Source of the DNA: Pisaster brevispinus
Taxonomy: Eukaryota; Echinodermata; Asteroidea; Forcipulatida; Asteriidae
DNA: 64,000 nucleotides
Direction: 5' to 3'
Assembly (NCBI GenBank): GCA_023634235.1
Contig: JAMKCF010000008.1
Location: 19,311,000 to 19,374,999 of the forward strand
Shown: positions 31,662 through 43,149 of the stretch, piece by piece
Numbering within the stretch: the stretch's first letter is position 1
Layout: the number at the start of each line of letters is the position of its first letter
Notes under the pieces: generated by a model
The model's database searches: none
Seen by the model: the letters and a program-made list of their open reading frames with translations, nothing else
Told to the model about the DNA's origin: nothing
Program-made: the position numbers and the translations under genes

Positions 31662-31855
31662 AATTTCATAGAGCCGCTTGAGCAGAAAATAATATTTAGA
31701 AAGTTTCTGCTAAGCAAAAATAAGCAAGAATACCAGTCACAGATCGTACATGCGGCATGGTATTTTGGCTGGTAACCTTATTCCGGTAAGCATATTTTTT
31801 TGTAGTGCTCATAGCTACTTTCTATGCTTAAGCAGTTCCATGAAATTGGGCCCTG
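31662..31855. mobile_element. MITE, GCTGCTTAAGCAG family, copy 2
   Basis: Ends GGGCTCAATTTCATAGAGCC and GCAGTTCCATGAAATTGGGC are inverted. The core TGGTATTTTGGCTGGTAACC is shared with the other copies. Confidence 0.88.
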
Positions 31856-32985
31856 ACCCCTGCTACACCCCCACCCCGTTACGCCCCCTGTTTGTGGTTT
31901 TTATGTAGAAATACACAGCAGTGCAATTTTGAGCATTTTTATAGCAATATCCGTCTGTTTGGTATAACTAAAAAAGAAATAAAATGGTATATGTGTGCTG
32001 TCAAGAAGTTTACTGGTATTAATAATCTATTGTGACTTAAGCAAAGGATCAATCACTAAAACTGCAACGATCCAAGCCAAGATCAAGCACTTTTCAAAAA
32101 TAGTGAAGTGTCATTCAAAGTAAAGACAACCAAAACATCAGCCTTGATATCAATGTGGTGTGATGTCTTATAAAACATTTTATATGTTGAAAATTACTTA
32201 CATTATAGGCCTGAATTAGGTGTTATAGCTCATATTCTCATCTATTTGATGAGCAGATAAAACCAGTTTTGAGTTTTAAAAAGTGCCTGGTTTTGGCATG
32301 GAGCGTTGCAAAAAATGGAGTGGTTAACCAAACGGTTGTTTTCAATAACACAGCTTCAAATCTTGCTTAATAAAAAAAGTAGAATGTACAAAGAGTTTGC
32401 GAGGTTACATAGTTATGAAACAATGCTTTAATAAACAGAATTGTCACTTCATTGTTCATCAGTTTGGAGCAAAGCATTTGGTGCTGGATACGTGGCTAGG
32501 TGTTGCCCCGCCCCCCCTAAAGTGTCTTTGTAATGTTCTGGGAATCTCAGGAATTCTTCAGAGGATTTTAGGGGGGGGGGTACTTCTGTACCAGAGGAAA
32601 AGAATGTGTTAAAGTATGGGAACATTTGGGGGGGGGGGGGACACCCTCTGCAACATATTGGGCATGGTATAGAGCAAAGGTCGTATCTTGTGCCATAGGC
32701 TTCCATGGTGTAAGACTCTTTCACAATGCCCATTTATGGATTCCTAATTGGTCAAGGAAACTCACAATTATGATGACTTCATATAAATGCTTCTGCGGAA
32801 GTGGCACTTTTTTATACAAGAAGTCAAGGTCATGCTGTAACTGTAAATTCTAGCTCATGTGTTTTAGAGGTAGGGTCATACTTTGGTAATGACCCCGAAA
32901 AGATATTGGGTGATGACCCCGAAAAGAAATTTGGTAATTTTTTTATCCGAAAGCCTACTTGTTGAAAAGATGGTGATGGTAGATA

Positions 32986-33113
32986 GGCTGTGTCCGAAAC
33001 GGCGACTTCGGCTACAGCTACGGCTAGATCGCGCGTGTCTGCCTATTCTTCAACACTGGAAGACGCGCTGATCTAGCTGTAGCTGTAGCCGAAGTTGCCA
33101 TTTCGGACACGGC
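32986..33113. mobile_element. Hairpin MITE, GTGTCCGAAACGGC family, copy 2
   Basis: Same palindrome as 7702-7830 (GGCTGTGTCCGAAACGGCGA facing GCCATTTCGGACACGGC). Flanked by ATA on both sides (32983-32985, 33114-33116), again a possible 3-bp duplication. Confidence 0.88.
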
Positions 33114-33974
33114 ATAAACATCCTTTTCGATATGATTTCGACTGAAGTGCCCTCGCTGATTAGAAATCAATAAAAGTATGTCAAAAAATTTGAACCTCCC
33201 AAGATCTCCTGAAGTCTTGTACATCATAGATTGAGTGCCTAGCCTTTAGCCCTAACCTGTGATAATAACTAGTTTCATAAAGAGCTTCACCTACGGTCAT
33301 CTTAAAGAGCCGATTATTATTTTTAAAGTCTGCTTTTTTGAAGTTAAATGTTGAGACCCGTTTATGTAGCACCTTGTAAGTGTTTACAAGGTGATGTGAC
33401 GCATTCAAGCCAATGCCACAGCTAGAAGAAGAAAAAGTACCTAGCTGGACAAGATCATCAATTTAATTCCTGCTAAACTACAAAGTTGTTTGTTTAAGCC
33501 AGAAAAAACACATTGAAAACTACTGATGTTGGAGACCTTTGGTCTCGGATGGTTTTTTCTTTGAAATTGTTCTGACCCACCCACCCCAAATTTTGATTTT
33601 AAAATATTGAATGGCTTTATAATATACATGTAATCTATACACTGAAGAACAAATTAGTGCCTCAAATGAACCAGATATCCCCCAAGCAGCAGGATGGATT
33701 TCTTTTTCATCATATGCCGTTCTTATTTTTTTTCTTTCTGCCAAAATGAATCTTTAATGATATGTCACTTGTAATTGTTTAGATTTGCAACAATAACATG
33801 AGCATTTGACACCTGACGTGCCAATTTGTCCAGGATCAAGACTACACTAAGCTTGAATTTGAGAAATGCCAGATTTTAACCACTGTGTTTTTAATGAATA
33901 TGCATAAAACCAGGTAATGCAGCGACCAGATCCAAACAAGAAATTTGTGGGATTAAATTTTGTATAATTGAGTA

Positions 33975-34300
33975 AAATAAGAAGATTGATATGGATCAGA
34001 AGTGCTTAAAATATGTGTATACTTCTCTGTTTTTAGGCACGCTTGATTTTTCACCCCTTCAAACGGCAAAAGCTCAGAGCTTCCGGGGGCTTCGCCCCTG
34101 GACCCCACCATCGATGTTACAGACATTTTCCCAGTAAATTTGAAAGATTGATATGGATCTGAAGTGCTTAAAAAGTGTGTAAATTTCTCTGTTTTAGGCA
34201 CATGGAGGCTTGATTGTTCACCCTTCAAAACGCCAAAAGCTCAGAGCTTACAAGGGGGCTTCGCCCCCGGACACCCACCGGATCTTTGCCCCATGACTCC
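33975..34300. repeat. Tandem duplication of about 165 bp
   Basis: AGATTGATATGGATC, AAGTGCTTAAAA, CTCTGTTTT.AGGCAC, AAAAGCTCAGAGCTT and GGGGGCTTCGCCCC occur in the same order in both halves (33978-34110 and 34145-34283). Confidence 0.85.
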
Positions 34301-34754
34301 ACAGGGGCCTAAGTCCGGCCCTTGGACCCCAACCCCAACCGTTGTTTTTGTCTTTTGAGCCCCCGTAATACAAAATCCTGGGTGCGCCGTTGTGCCCCCC
34401 CCCCCCCCCCAGCCAGGGGAAGCACTGCCCAACAAGGTGCTATGAAATGGGTCTTCTAATTCAAACAGAGCTCCGCATGCCTGTTGTAAACAACAATGAG
34501 CGCTTTGAGATGCCCATCAGGTGTGGTAAAATGCTCATAAGAACTGCGTAGTATATCAGTTTATAGGAATTCCTTGAATAGAACATCGCTTGCCCCATTG
34601 TAGCGGCAAGCTGTAAGTGTTTGTAATTTTTCTATGGCACTGAGTTTTATATTTATTTTATTTTATTAAAACAATTTTTTAATGGAAGTTCGCCCAAAAC
34701 AAGGCTTAAAAGCCACTCTTGGTAAGGGGCTACAAGAAGAAAATATTCAAGATG

Positions 34755-35000
34755 AAAATAACTCAGGGGAGCTGAAGGTAGGAATTGATATTCCTCTTAA
34801 AACGGTCTAGATTGTAGGATGGAGGGAAACATGCACCAAGGCAAGGAGTTCCAAAGAGATGCAGTACATGGAATAAAGCTGTTGGAATGGTTCTTTGTTC
34901 TACATCTTAGCAAAGCTAGAGTGTATGGGTGAGAAGAAGCAGAAAGCCTGGGTTTAACGCTCGAACAGCCTGATGGAAGGAACCAGGTCAGACACACTGG
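34755..35000 (-). pseudogene. LINE RT C-terminal remnant
   Basis: The minus strand encodes SNSFIPCTASLWNSLPWCMF followed by SILQSRPFK, the common tail (SFIPrta.LWNsLP) of CR1/jockey-like reverse transcriptase proteins. No RT core nearby. Confidence 0.75.
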
Positions 35001-36392
35001 TAGTTAAAGGCGGGAATCAGGTGATCAGCTGAGATGTTGCAAGCGTGATTAAGTTTACAAAAAAATGTTAACTTTAACGAACCTACACTTTCTGAAATCG
35101 ACAAACCATAACAGAGATTAGTTGAGTATACAGGGTTTTTTCCTTTCCATTTCTTCTTCTTCTTTTTTTACAATAAACTATGTACAAGACTACATCAAGG
35201 GCAATATAAAATACTAAATAAAGGTCTTTCTGTGCAGAATTAAATGAAAAATGTGACTGGTATACAATTCAAAGTGCGCGGTATTTAGATAGAAGTGTTT
35301 TACATTTGTAGCTTGCAAATTGCATTTGTAGCTAGTTAGTTGCTTGCCATCGCTACATGTAAACCACTGATTGTGCCAATTTGAGTTTTTTACAAATGAC
35401 ACGTCACGCTGACTGGTCCTGCTGGATAGCAACTGAATAAAGGGGCAAACACTGTTTCAACCCATAAAACAACTACAAAACTTACACATGATGGACTTAT
35501 TATCACTAAAACAGCAAGTATCAACATAAACTTTTGTGGTAAAAATACTATATATACTTTTCTACATTTAAAAGTAACATTCTGGAAGAAGTTTTAAACA
35601 TCACAAGAAAAAGAAAAAAGGGCCACGACCCAAATTGGGATCGCAAATTAAACGCAAATAACTAACAAAAATAATGACAAAAAAATAAACAAGAAAGAAA
35701 GAAAACCAGGAAGAAAATAAAGCATTAACAAAATGGAAATCATAAATTAATAAATAAATGCAAAAATGAAGGAAACTTTTGTTAATGGCAAAAGCTTGCG
35801 AATGACATAAAGCTTGCTTAATAGAAGTAGCAGGTTACTCACTAAAAGTCTCTCTTCTGAACATTGCGTTTGACTGGTTTCCCTGGGTTTTTTTTAGTTC
35901 GCAAGAAAAATGATTCACTGGCTCTTTCTGCTTATCAGCTTTTTGATTTGGTCGCTAACGGTAGGAAAAAGGTGGGGAAAGAAGAAGGGAAATCCCAAAA
36001 CTAAAATTGTTCATTAAAGGGACCCATTGCCTTCAGATTGAATGCTTTGGACTTTGATGTTATGGAAAGATGTTTGAAAAGTAGAATTGAATTATCACAG
36101 ATTTTTTTTTTCTGAATGGACTTGAAGCTGCTTTTTCTTTGAAAAAAAGAAAGAAAACAAGATAACCATATGAGACAAATAAAAAAACAATTGTCACTGA
36201 ATAAGAAAATAACCATACAAGAACATAAAACTGAGATTTATAATAAATTATTGTATTGTGCATAGGGCAACTCAATGTAACTGTTTTAACAAAAAGACAG
36301 AAACTAGACTAATTAATGTTAACACATCACAGTTTGATTTATGATAAGTTAATGGAAATAAATGTACATGCTGAGCTTCACCTCTGAATCCT

Positions 36393-36580
36393 GGGCCCAA
36401 TTGTATAAAGCTGCTTAAGCAAACAACTTTGCTTACAAAGTTTGTGCTTAGCAAAATTTAGCAGGATACCAGTCAGAAATGGTGCAGGTGACACGGTATT
36501 TTTGCTGGTAACTTTTTTTCTGGTCAGTATAATTTTGTTGTGCTTAGCTACTTAGTGTGCTTAAGCAGCCTATGAAATTG
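36393..36580. mobile_element. MITE, GCTGCTTAAGCAG family, copy 3
   Basis: CTGGGCCCAATTGTATAAAG then CTGCTTAAGCAAACAA on the left, TTAAGCAGCCTATGAAATTG on the right. Confidence 0.85.
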
Positions 36581-36639
36581 CTATGGATGCAAGGTATCCA
36601 TACGCCATGGCAAAATTATACCACACGACATGCGTGTTA

Positions 36640-36912
36640 ACACACACTGACAGCATGCAGTCACTGGGTGGGCAGTCACTGGGTGGGCAGTCACTGGGTG
36701 ACAGGTCATAATACCATATACATGTTTAGCCACAGGCCAGGTCATAGAACTGCTTAAGCAGAAATTTACGTTGAACACATTTCTGCCAAGTTCAACTTGG
36801 AAACCAGTCACAAGTTGCGTACTTTGGTATTTTGGGTGGTAACCTTATTCTGGTAATCACCATTTTATGTGCTTAGCTACTTTTTGTGCTGCAGCAGCTC
36901 TATGAGAATGGG
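36640..36912. repeat. 15-bp triplicate followed by MITE copy 4
   Basis: GCAGTCACTGGGTGG occurs three times at 36656-36705. Then a further GCTGCTTAAGCAG-type MITE at 36742-36912, with ATAGAACTGCTTAAGCAGAA and GCAGCAGCTCTATGAGAATG ends. Confidence 0.8.
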
Positions 36913-37636
36913 CCTTGCTTTGATCATAAACACAATTTCTTTTACTGTTGATTGATTTGGAAGCGCAGTGCAAATAAATGCTGCATACAAAAAATTTCAC
37001 AATGCCACAATTGTATAACAAATTTACAGAAGAAGAAAGACGGCTTTCTTTCAAGGAAACACTCATGAATATTCATAACACTTGTTATCATACTCGTACA
37101 ATTGATGGGTATCAAATGATCAACAATAATGACCACTTAATCATTGCCTTTTTAGAGTTTATAAATATTATTTTTGGTTTTTTGGGGGGAAAGTGAAATT
37201 TGTACTTCCAACTTTCAAATATTTGTGCATAACCACATTAAACGGAAGAACTTGTTGGTCTTAACATGGCAACAGTCTTACTACAAGTCTGTACTAACTG
37301 CTAATTTTATATAATTGACAAATATTACATACATACTCTGATACTACAATGGGGCACCAAGCCCTCCCCAAGTGTCACTGACGTACTACTCTCTACACTA
37401 CCCAAGATCCTAAGCTTTCATAAATACACCCAAAAGAAAATCGAAAAAACGGAAAAGAAATTTAGACAATATCTCTTCTCTGAATTCAGACTCATGGGAG
37501 CTTTCCGATGGTGTCCAGCGTTTATAAAATTTGTGCTTTACAAAGGGGCTTCAATGTCAAAATAATTGTTGTGATGCATTCATTTTCCAATAGACAGAGT
37601 CCTGATAAAAGTGGGGAAAAAAAATAAATAAATCTA

Positions 37637-37965
37637 ACCTCACGTTAAAATGGTGTAAATTGCCATTTTATCCGATACTCTTTCACAATGAAATTTGAAG
37701 CGTGACGCCATCGAATATCAAACACAGATAGCTCTGTACAATACGAACAGGAATTATTTGGTGCCAGTCAACAGGTCGAATCCAATGCTGTTTTGATGGA
37801 ATATCATCAAAGCTCAGGAATGCACTAAAAGTTCTCTGCAGAAACCGTAGTTCCTATATTTTACATGTGACGCCATCGGACGTCTTTGTGGATTTAAACA
37901 AAAACAGCATTTGAAGGGGATCAAACACAGTGGCATTTTACAGCATTTTAACGTGAGGTTAGAGA
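37637..37965. mobile_element. TIR MITE of about 330 bp
   Basis: Left CTAACCTCACGTTAAAATGG with a TGTAAATTGCCA extension is inverted at the right as CATTTTAACGTGAGGTTAG, preceded by TGGCATTTTACAG. A diverged, longer relative lies at 47925-48362. Confidence 0.85.
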
Positions 37966-38527
37966 CGTCTAAGTCTTTCCCCATTTCATAAAATTTACCA
38001 CATTGGAAAGCGAGTAGATCGCAAACTGAATTTGACCTTGGAGCCCCTCTTTAATATTGTGGAAAAAAACTATAAAACTTTGTCATGGTCTTAACCTTTT
38101 TGCAGTCACAGTATTAAGCGCTCAACAACTATTGCACATCTGCAAAAAAGGAGAAACTAAACATGGGGTTTTTTTTCACCACAAAGGTCAGAAGTTTTAA
38201 AGTTTGTGTTCCCATTTGGTAGCGAATGGGGGCATAAAGAAGAATAAGGTCTCTGGCCATTTCTGTGACCTCCATAACCTCTCGACCATGAAGACACCGG
38301 TTACAATACAAATACAAACATGGCCAAGAAATTGAGGAGGCACATCACACGTTCATCCTAATATACATATAGATGATGTTACACCATTTACAAAGATACA
38401 ATTTTTTTCCGTATGTGTTACTTGGCAAGCAAAGACATGGTACTTAATTGAAGAAATACATGAATTGTACACTGTAATTTATACATAGTTATGACATGGA
38501 GTATCCAAACCTCTTGCATAGGCTGCC

Positions 38528-38602
38528 ATCGTTGAGGTTACTCGGCCAAAGGGCTCAAGGTACCTAGCCCTCTCTTTGGCCGGGAAAACCTCAGCGATGA
38601 CC
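38528..38602. repeat. Hairpin of 75 bp
   Basis: CATCGTTGAGGTT and TCGGCCAAAG pair with CTTTGGCCG and AACCTCAGCGATG around AGGTACCT. Probably MITE-derived. Confidence 0.75.
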
Positions 38603-38689
38603 TACAGGTGACCTGATTTAGATTGTGACGCAACATGCAAGGAATATTGACCCCTTGTACGAAAGTCACGCGCAGCTACTGCTGCCACA

Positions 38690-38810
38690 TTTGCCAGTGA
38701 GGGAGTCTAAAATGCGCACTACACTCTTTAACACACAGGGACACTGACTCCCCAAATTGCGCAACCCATTGTTCTGATGATGACCGCAGGTGAGTTGGGT
38801 CAATACTTAA
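38690..38810 (+). repeat. Dispersed repeat shared with SEH1 intron 8
   Basis: TGCGCACTACACTCTTTAAC, GCGCAACCCATTGTTCTGAT and CAGGTGAGTTGGGTCAATA match 12190-12285. Confidence 0.7.
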
Positions 38811-39304
38811 AACATGCCAGTTTGATTCATGTCAAGATTCTTATAGAAAACATTGATGAAAATTGTACGCATGAAACTGATTTTCCTTAACCTTTGTGCC
38901 TGTTAACTTTTGACCCGATTCTTTTGCACACATGGGATGCCTTGAATCATCTCTATAGGTCTACCCTGATGGTAAGTCGATGTATCGGACTCATAGATAT
39001 TCATAGTTTCATCACACCCTTTTTTCCCTTCAAAATGCCCACAGCTTTCGAAACACGATGGAATTCCGATAAGTTTTAAGCTTTCATTTTCAGTTCAACC
39101 CTCTTTTTCTCGAAAGATTGTGACATTCCAAACCTCAAGAATCCTCAAGAAAAAGAAGAACCCCCCCCAAAAAAAAAACTAAAGAAAATCATAAAATCTA
39201 TTAATTGAAGGTCTTTTTATTAAGATGAAAGTCCCCATGTTTTATCAGAACTGCTTTCCAACGTAGTTGGAATCATCCAGGTGGTAACGATTCGCCTGAT
39301 TAAT

Positions 39305-39380
39305 ACGCTCTTCCATAAACACAAACAAACAAAACAAACAAACACCCCAACAAACAAAACAAACAAATAAACAAACAAAC
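39305..39380 (+). repeat. Degenerate AAAC microsatellite
   Basis: Short AAAC-rich tract with the same ACACCCCAAC interruption as the large array at the start of the window. Confidence 0.75.
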
Positions 39381-40194
39381 AAGACTGGCCAGTTGGTGGC
39401 TTTTTATATTGCCAAAATAATCACAAAACTAATATAGGTTTTCCTAATCATTTTAGGCGAAAGAGCAGTGTATTTCTGTTTGATGCGTTCACATTTAAAG
39501 CAGTTTTGTCTGTTCAGTTTTAAACTGTCACGCACTTTCACTTTCAGGCCAATTATGAGGCATCCTTGGTTTTATTACTAGAAATATCTAATAATAATAA
39601 AGAGTTAAATTGAATGGTTATCTTTTTTAATTGCATGTCTATGGAAAAGAACAATTGCTTTCAGATTAATTGAAATTGAATGGCTGTTTTGAGGAGCTTT
39701 TTACTTTGTGCAAAATAGAGTAACACAACGTTGAAGTTGCCCGCTTATTTGCCGAAAATGACCAGAAAAAACCTACGATAAATAATAATATTAATTCAGT
39801 GCTTCATGATGATCTAACAACCCCAAGGTGCTTAACAGCAAAGGAAATATGAAAACTTTATCTTGATGTTAAAAGCGTGGGTGTAACGACCTCTGTGCAA
39901 CAGTATATTACTGTCATATATTTACAAACTATAATACAAAAGCTTCAACAAACTTAACTCGGCATGAGAAGGAGCCCTATTTACAATCTGGAGACTTGAG
40001 TTTAAACTTTGGATCACTCTTTGATGAGCAGAAAAAAATATGAAAATAGTTGGAAAGCTAGTCTGTGTTAACTCATTTCTTCTTCAAATCTTTTTGAAGG
40101 GTGCTTTAAAGCGACTGGTCTTCAATTCTTCTCTTGCGGTCATTCTTCCATTTTCCTGTATCGGCTCCTTGTGCACCCTTCCAGTAGTTCATGC

Positions 40195-40690
40195 CTAGCC
40201 TCGCTACCGTGAGCCGCAAGCCAGATCGATAGACCACTAACCCCGGAAGGGATGCGCTGAAAAACAAAGCTGATTGGCTACCAAAAGTGACAGCTCTGTG
40301 CGCATGCTTGTTAAAAACTTTTCAAGCTCTTGTAGGGCGCTTGTCGGGTGCTCAGTACGCACGCGTCAAAATGCAAGTATTTGGATGAAATCCACTTCAA
40401 ATAAATCATGTTTTTACACGGTCATCCAAAACTGAATACAGTTACACACGTCAAATAATCAACGAAGAATGAGAGGGGACCAGTTGCTCCATGACTTGAT
40501 GCCTCTTTTCATTAATGGTTCTGCGTACGTCTCTAACACTTCCAGGAGTTAACGATGGAGCAAGGCATTCTGGGGGAGAAAACTGGTGCGGTGAGATCGT
40601 ACCCCAGGTTGGTACAAGCCCTTTGTAAAAACCTTGTTTCAAAAATTGTAATTCAAAGAAATCTTCTTGTGAGGTTTGCAGTAACATCCT
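40195..40690 (-). repeat. Dispersed repeat, copy B
   Basis: Reverse-complement partner of 3590-4170; see that entry for shared blocks. Decayed, type unknown. Confidence 0.7.
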
Positions 40691-40857
40691 GTGACTGAAT
40701 CTCTCTTATGAGTTGCAGTGGTTCTCAAAAGAACGATGGAATAAAAAAATTCAATTGGTATGCTTGGATTGTCTTCAGGAAAAAGTTGTCAAGCTGTTAA
40801 CACTTCCGGTTCTCATCAGGACAACCACAACTCCTGTGAGAGAGAGAGATCCACGTA

Positions 40858-41705
40858 CAGTAGAGTGCTCCTATATCGAACACCGAAATAACAAACATTT
40901 AGCTATACCGAATATGATCTTTGGATCCCAATTTGTGTAAAAAAAAAACCAAACCTAGCCATCACCGATATGCAATCACAGGAGTGGAAGAATGTCTTAC
41001 GTTAAAAATAACATTTAATTATGGACAAAATACTCATTTGCTTAGAATGACAGGCAGGTGTTACTTTCTCATTGAATAGAAGGGAAAGACAACTGTTATC
41101 TGAGGTTTTGGAACTCTTTAACTAACCCTTTGATCGTCTTACTCTGAAGATGCACAATTTCAATGGACTTTCATGTTTCCACGTACATGACATGAGAGAG
41201 TGCCATGTCCGTACCAGAAGGTGCGGAAAAAAAAAGGGACAAAAGTCAAAAGAGAACACCGCAACGAAAACGAAAACCGATACGAAAACCACCGAACGTT
41301 CTTAGGATGCAGCCGATAATACGAACAACTGGAATGTAAACATGAGGCTGTAAATGTACTGACAGACTATTTTCAGTTATAAACTTAATTTTTAAAACAA
41401 TTTTTTTAATTTACAAAGATAAAACGTAAATTTATTACATAGAATTTTTGGGAACATTATCAAAAAAGAAAGAAAAAAGATTACAGCAAAAAACCCAATA
41501 AGGTGATGACACATAGAGTGGTCAAAGAGGGCGTCGGGCGACATCAGGCTGTCATAAGAGGGGGGGCACTTCATGGCTTGCTGTTCATGGACGCCATCTT
41601 GGAATTTGTCTAAGTTCAGGGCACTGCAAATTAACAGATCGAACGACCACTATAGCGACCAAAATTCATGAATCCCGCGGTGTTCGTTATACCGGTGTTC
41701 TTCTG
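40858..41705. mobile_element. Second pogo-like element, inserted in a stem-loop repeat
   Basis: Left CAGTAGAGTGCTCCTATATC and right (reversed) CAGAAGAACACCGGTATAAC each continue with CGAACACCG, imperfect inverted ends of 28 nt (20 identical). Flanked by TA (40856-40857, 41706-41707). Removing it restores a GATCCACG-TA-CATGGTGTTACC repeat (see findings). No transposase. Confidence 0.8.
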
Positions 41706-42790
41706 TACATGGTGTTACCACAAACCTCACTAGACTGTATTTCCAACGTGTGAGGGACATGTCACATGACGGAAATTTACATGCAACCAGTTCCAGGCAA
41801 TCTCCTCGAAGGAAAAACGTTCACATTTTAAATTTTCACATGATTTTCTTGGGGGGGGGGGGGGTAGTGAGACACTGTATGAAAAAAATATGTCTTGTGC
41901 TACTTTGTATTAAGTTTGGTTGCCTCCAAGTTGCCTGTAAAAAAATGCTCTGTGTGACAAGGCCTTAACAGTTACAAATCCTCCTTCCAAGCAATCTTGC
42001 CAGGTAAATGAGGTTACGTTTTAGTGGGAGATAAACTTTTTTTTAAACTGCCCTCTTATCTCACTGATGAGTGGGATCATTGCTGATTTCTTTGGAATGA
42101 CGATATACATAAAAAAAAACCTCTTTAACAAATTTGAACTTCATACTTGAAACGATATTTTGCTGGGTAAACAATGTTACTTTTCAGCAAGAAGTCCATC
42201 CTCTCTTCTCATTCATTTCCTGGAACAAACAAATGACAGGCTTGGAAGCCCTTCTAGATGTGTGTCCTCATCTAACTGCCTTAACTCCTTCATATCCAAC
42301 CTTCTTCCACTAAAACAGATGCTTTTCAGAAAGTTTCACTCCTTAACAAATTGATGGATGTCCGTTTTTGCATCACCATAAACTCAAATTTTAAAACACA
42401 ACCCCTTTTCTTATACACACTAAAATTCAGAAAAGATGTTTGTGTGGAAGTGAAAATAAATAACATGATGAACATCCAGAGCTTCTCAACTCTCAAACTT
42501 TGATTTTTCTGGTAAATACAAAATAATAATCTTTTCTTACTCCTGACACTGACTCACAAATCTATAATCACAAAAACTTGTCACGATTCTTGTAGATGGA
42601 CAAAATGTCAACTTCCCCATAAAGTCTGTAAACATATTTCTCCGGTGTTCCTTTTTGCCACGAGACACAACTTTTTACAAGCTTTTTAAATTCTTCTGCA
42701 ATGATGTACAATATCAGCATCCTTGGGTACTTATTTCCAGCGCTGCTTTCAGCCAGTAGATGACTTGGCTGGAGATTCTCAATTCTCAAT

Positions 42791-42796
42791 TTTATT
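42791..42796 (-). terminator. Candidate CDYL polyadenylation signal
   Basis: Reads AATAAA on the minus strand about 207 nt past the CDYL stop, a reasonable 3' UTR length. The hexamer alone is common in AT-rich DNA, so this is only a candidate. Confidence 0.35.
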
Positions 42797-43002
42797 ACAA
42801 TGATGGTATCTCTTCAAAATCCAAAAACAGGATTACATTCTGCTGCGAAAAAAATGCCATGGAAAATACGATGCTGGGGACCTCTCAGCACGTTACGTTT
42901 TGTAAACCAACAGTGTCACTTAAGCATAATGTCAGAGTTGACTTCTGCAGCTGGTGGAAGCCACACCACAGTACCTATGTCCTGAACGGGAAGCCCTGCC
43001 GC

Positions 43003-43149
43003 TCACTTGAGCTCTAGATGTTTCTTGATGAGCTTGTTGCACTCGGAAGTTCCCCACCTCTCTTGGAGGGCGGCGCATTCACTCTCATTGGTGAACTCAA
43101 GTTTGGCTTTCAGGTGACTTCTGACTAACGACTTTGTCATTTGGATACC
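43003..43149 (-). CDS. CDYL: CDYL terminal exon
   Basis: Acceptor ttccccag|GGTATC. Encodes SLVRSHLKAKLEFTNESEC and LQERWGTSECNKLIKKHLEL then K and TGA (43003-43005). It aligns with CDYL's ALVRCNMKMELEQANEREC end. Confidence 0.94.
   Translation of the reverse strand, partial: GIQMTKSLVRSHLKAKLEFTNESECAALQERWGTSECNKLIKKHLELK

Larger units (their letters stand above)
27951..43002. other. Intergenic region, no gene recognised
   Basis: 15 kb between NEURL2 and the CDYL 3' end. Only short frames without family resemblance were seen. It is made largely of the MITEs, LINE and dispersed repeats listed separately, AT-rich spacers, and several mononucleotide G/C runs (29820, 32572, 32629, 34386, 41851). 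Very short or fast-evolving exons cannot be excluded. Confidence 0.6.

Noticed and set aside
42568..42789. 73-codon minus-strand frame past the CDYL stop
   Set aside because: No recognisable domain and located beyond the candidate CDYL poly(A) signal; likely chance.
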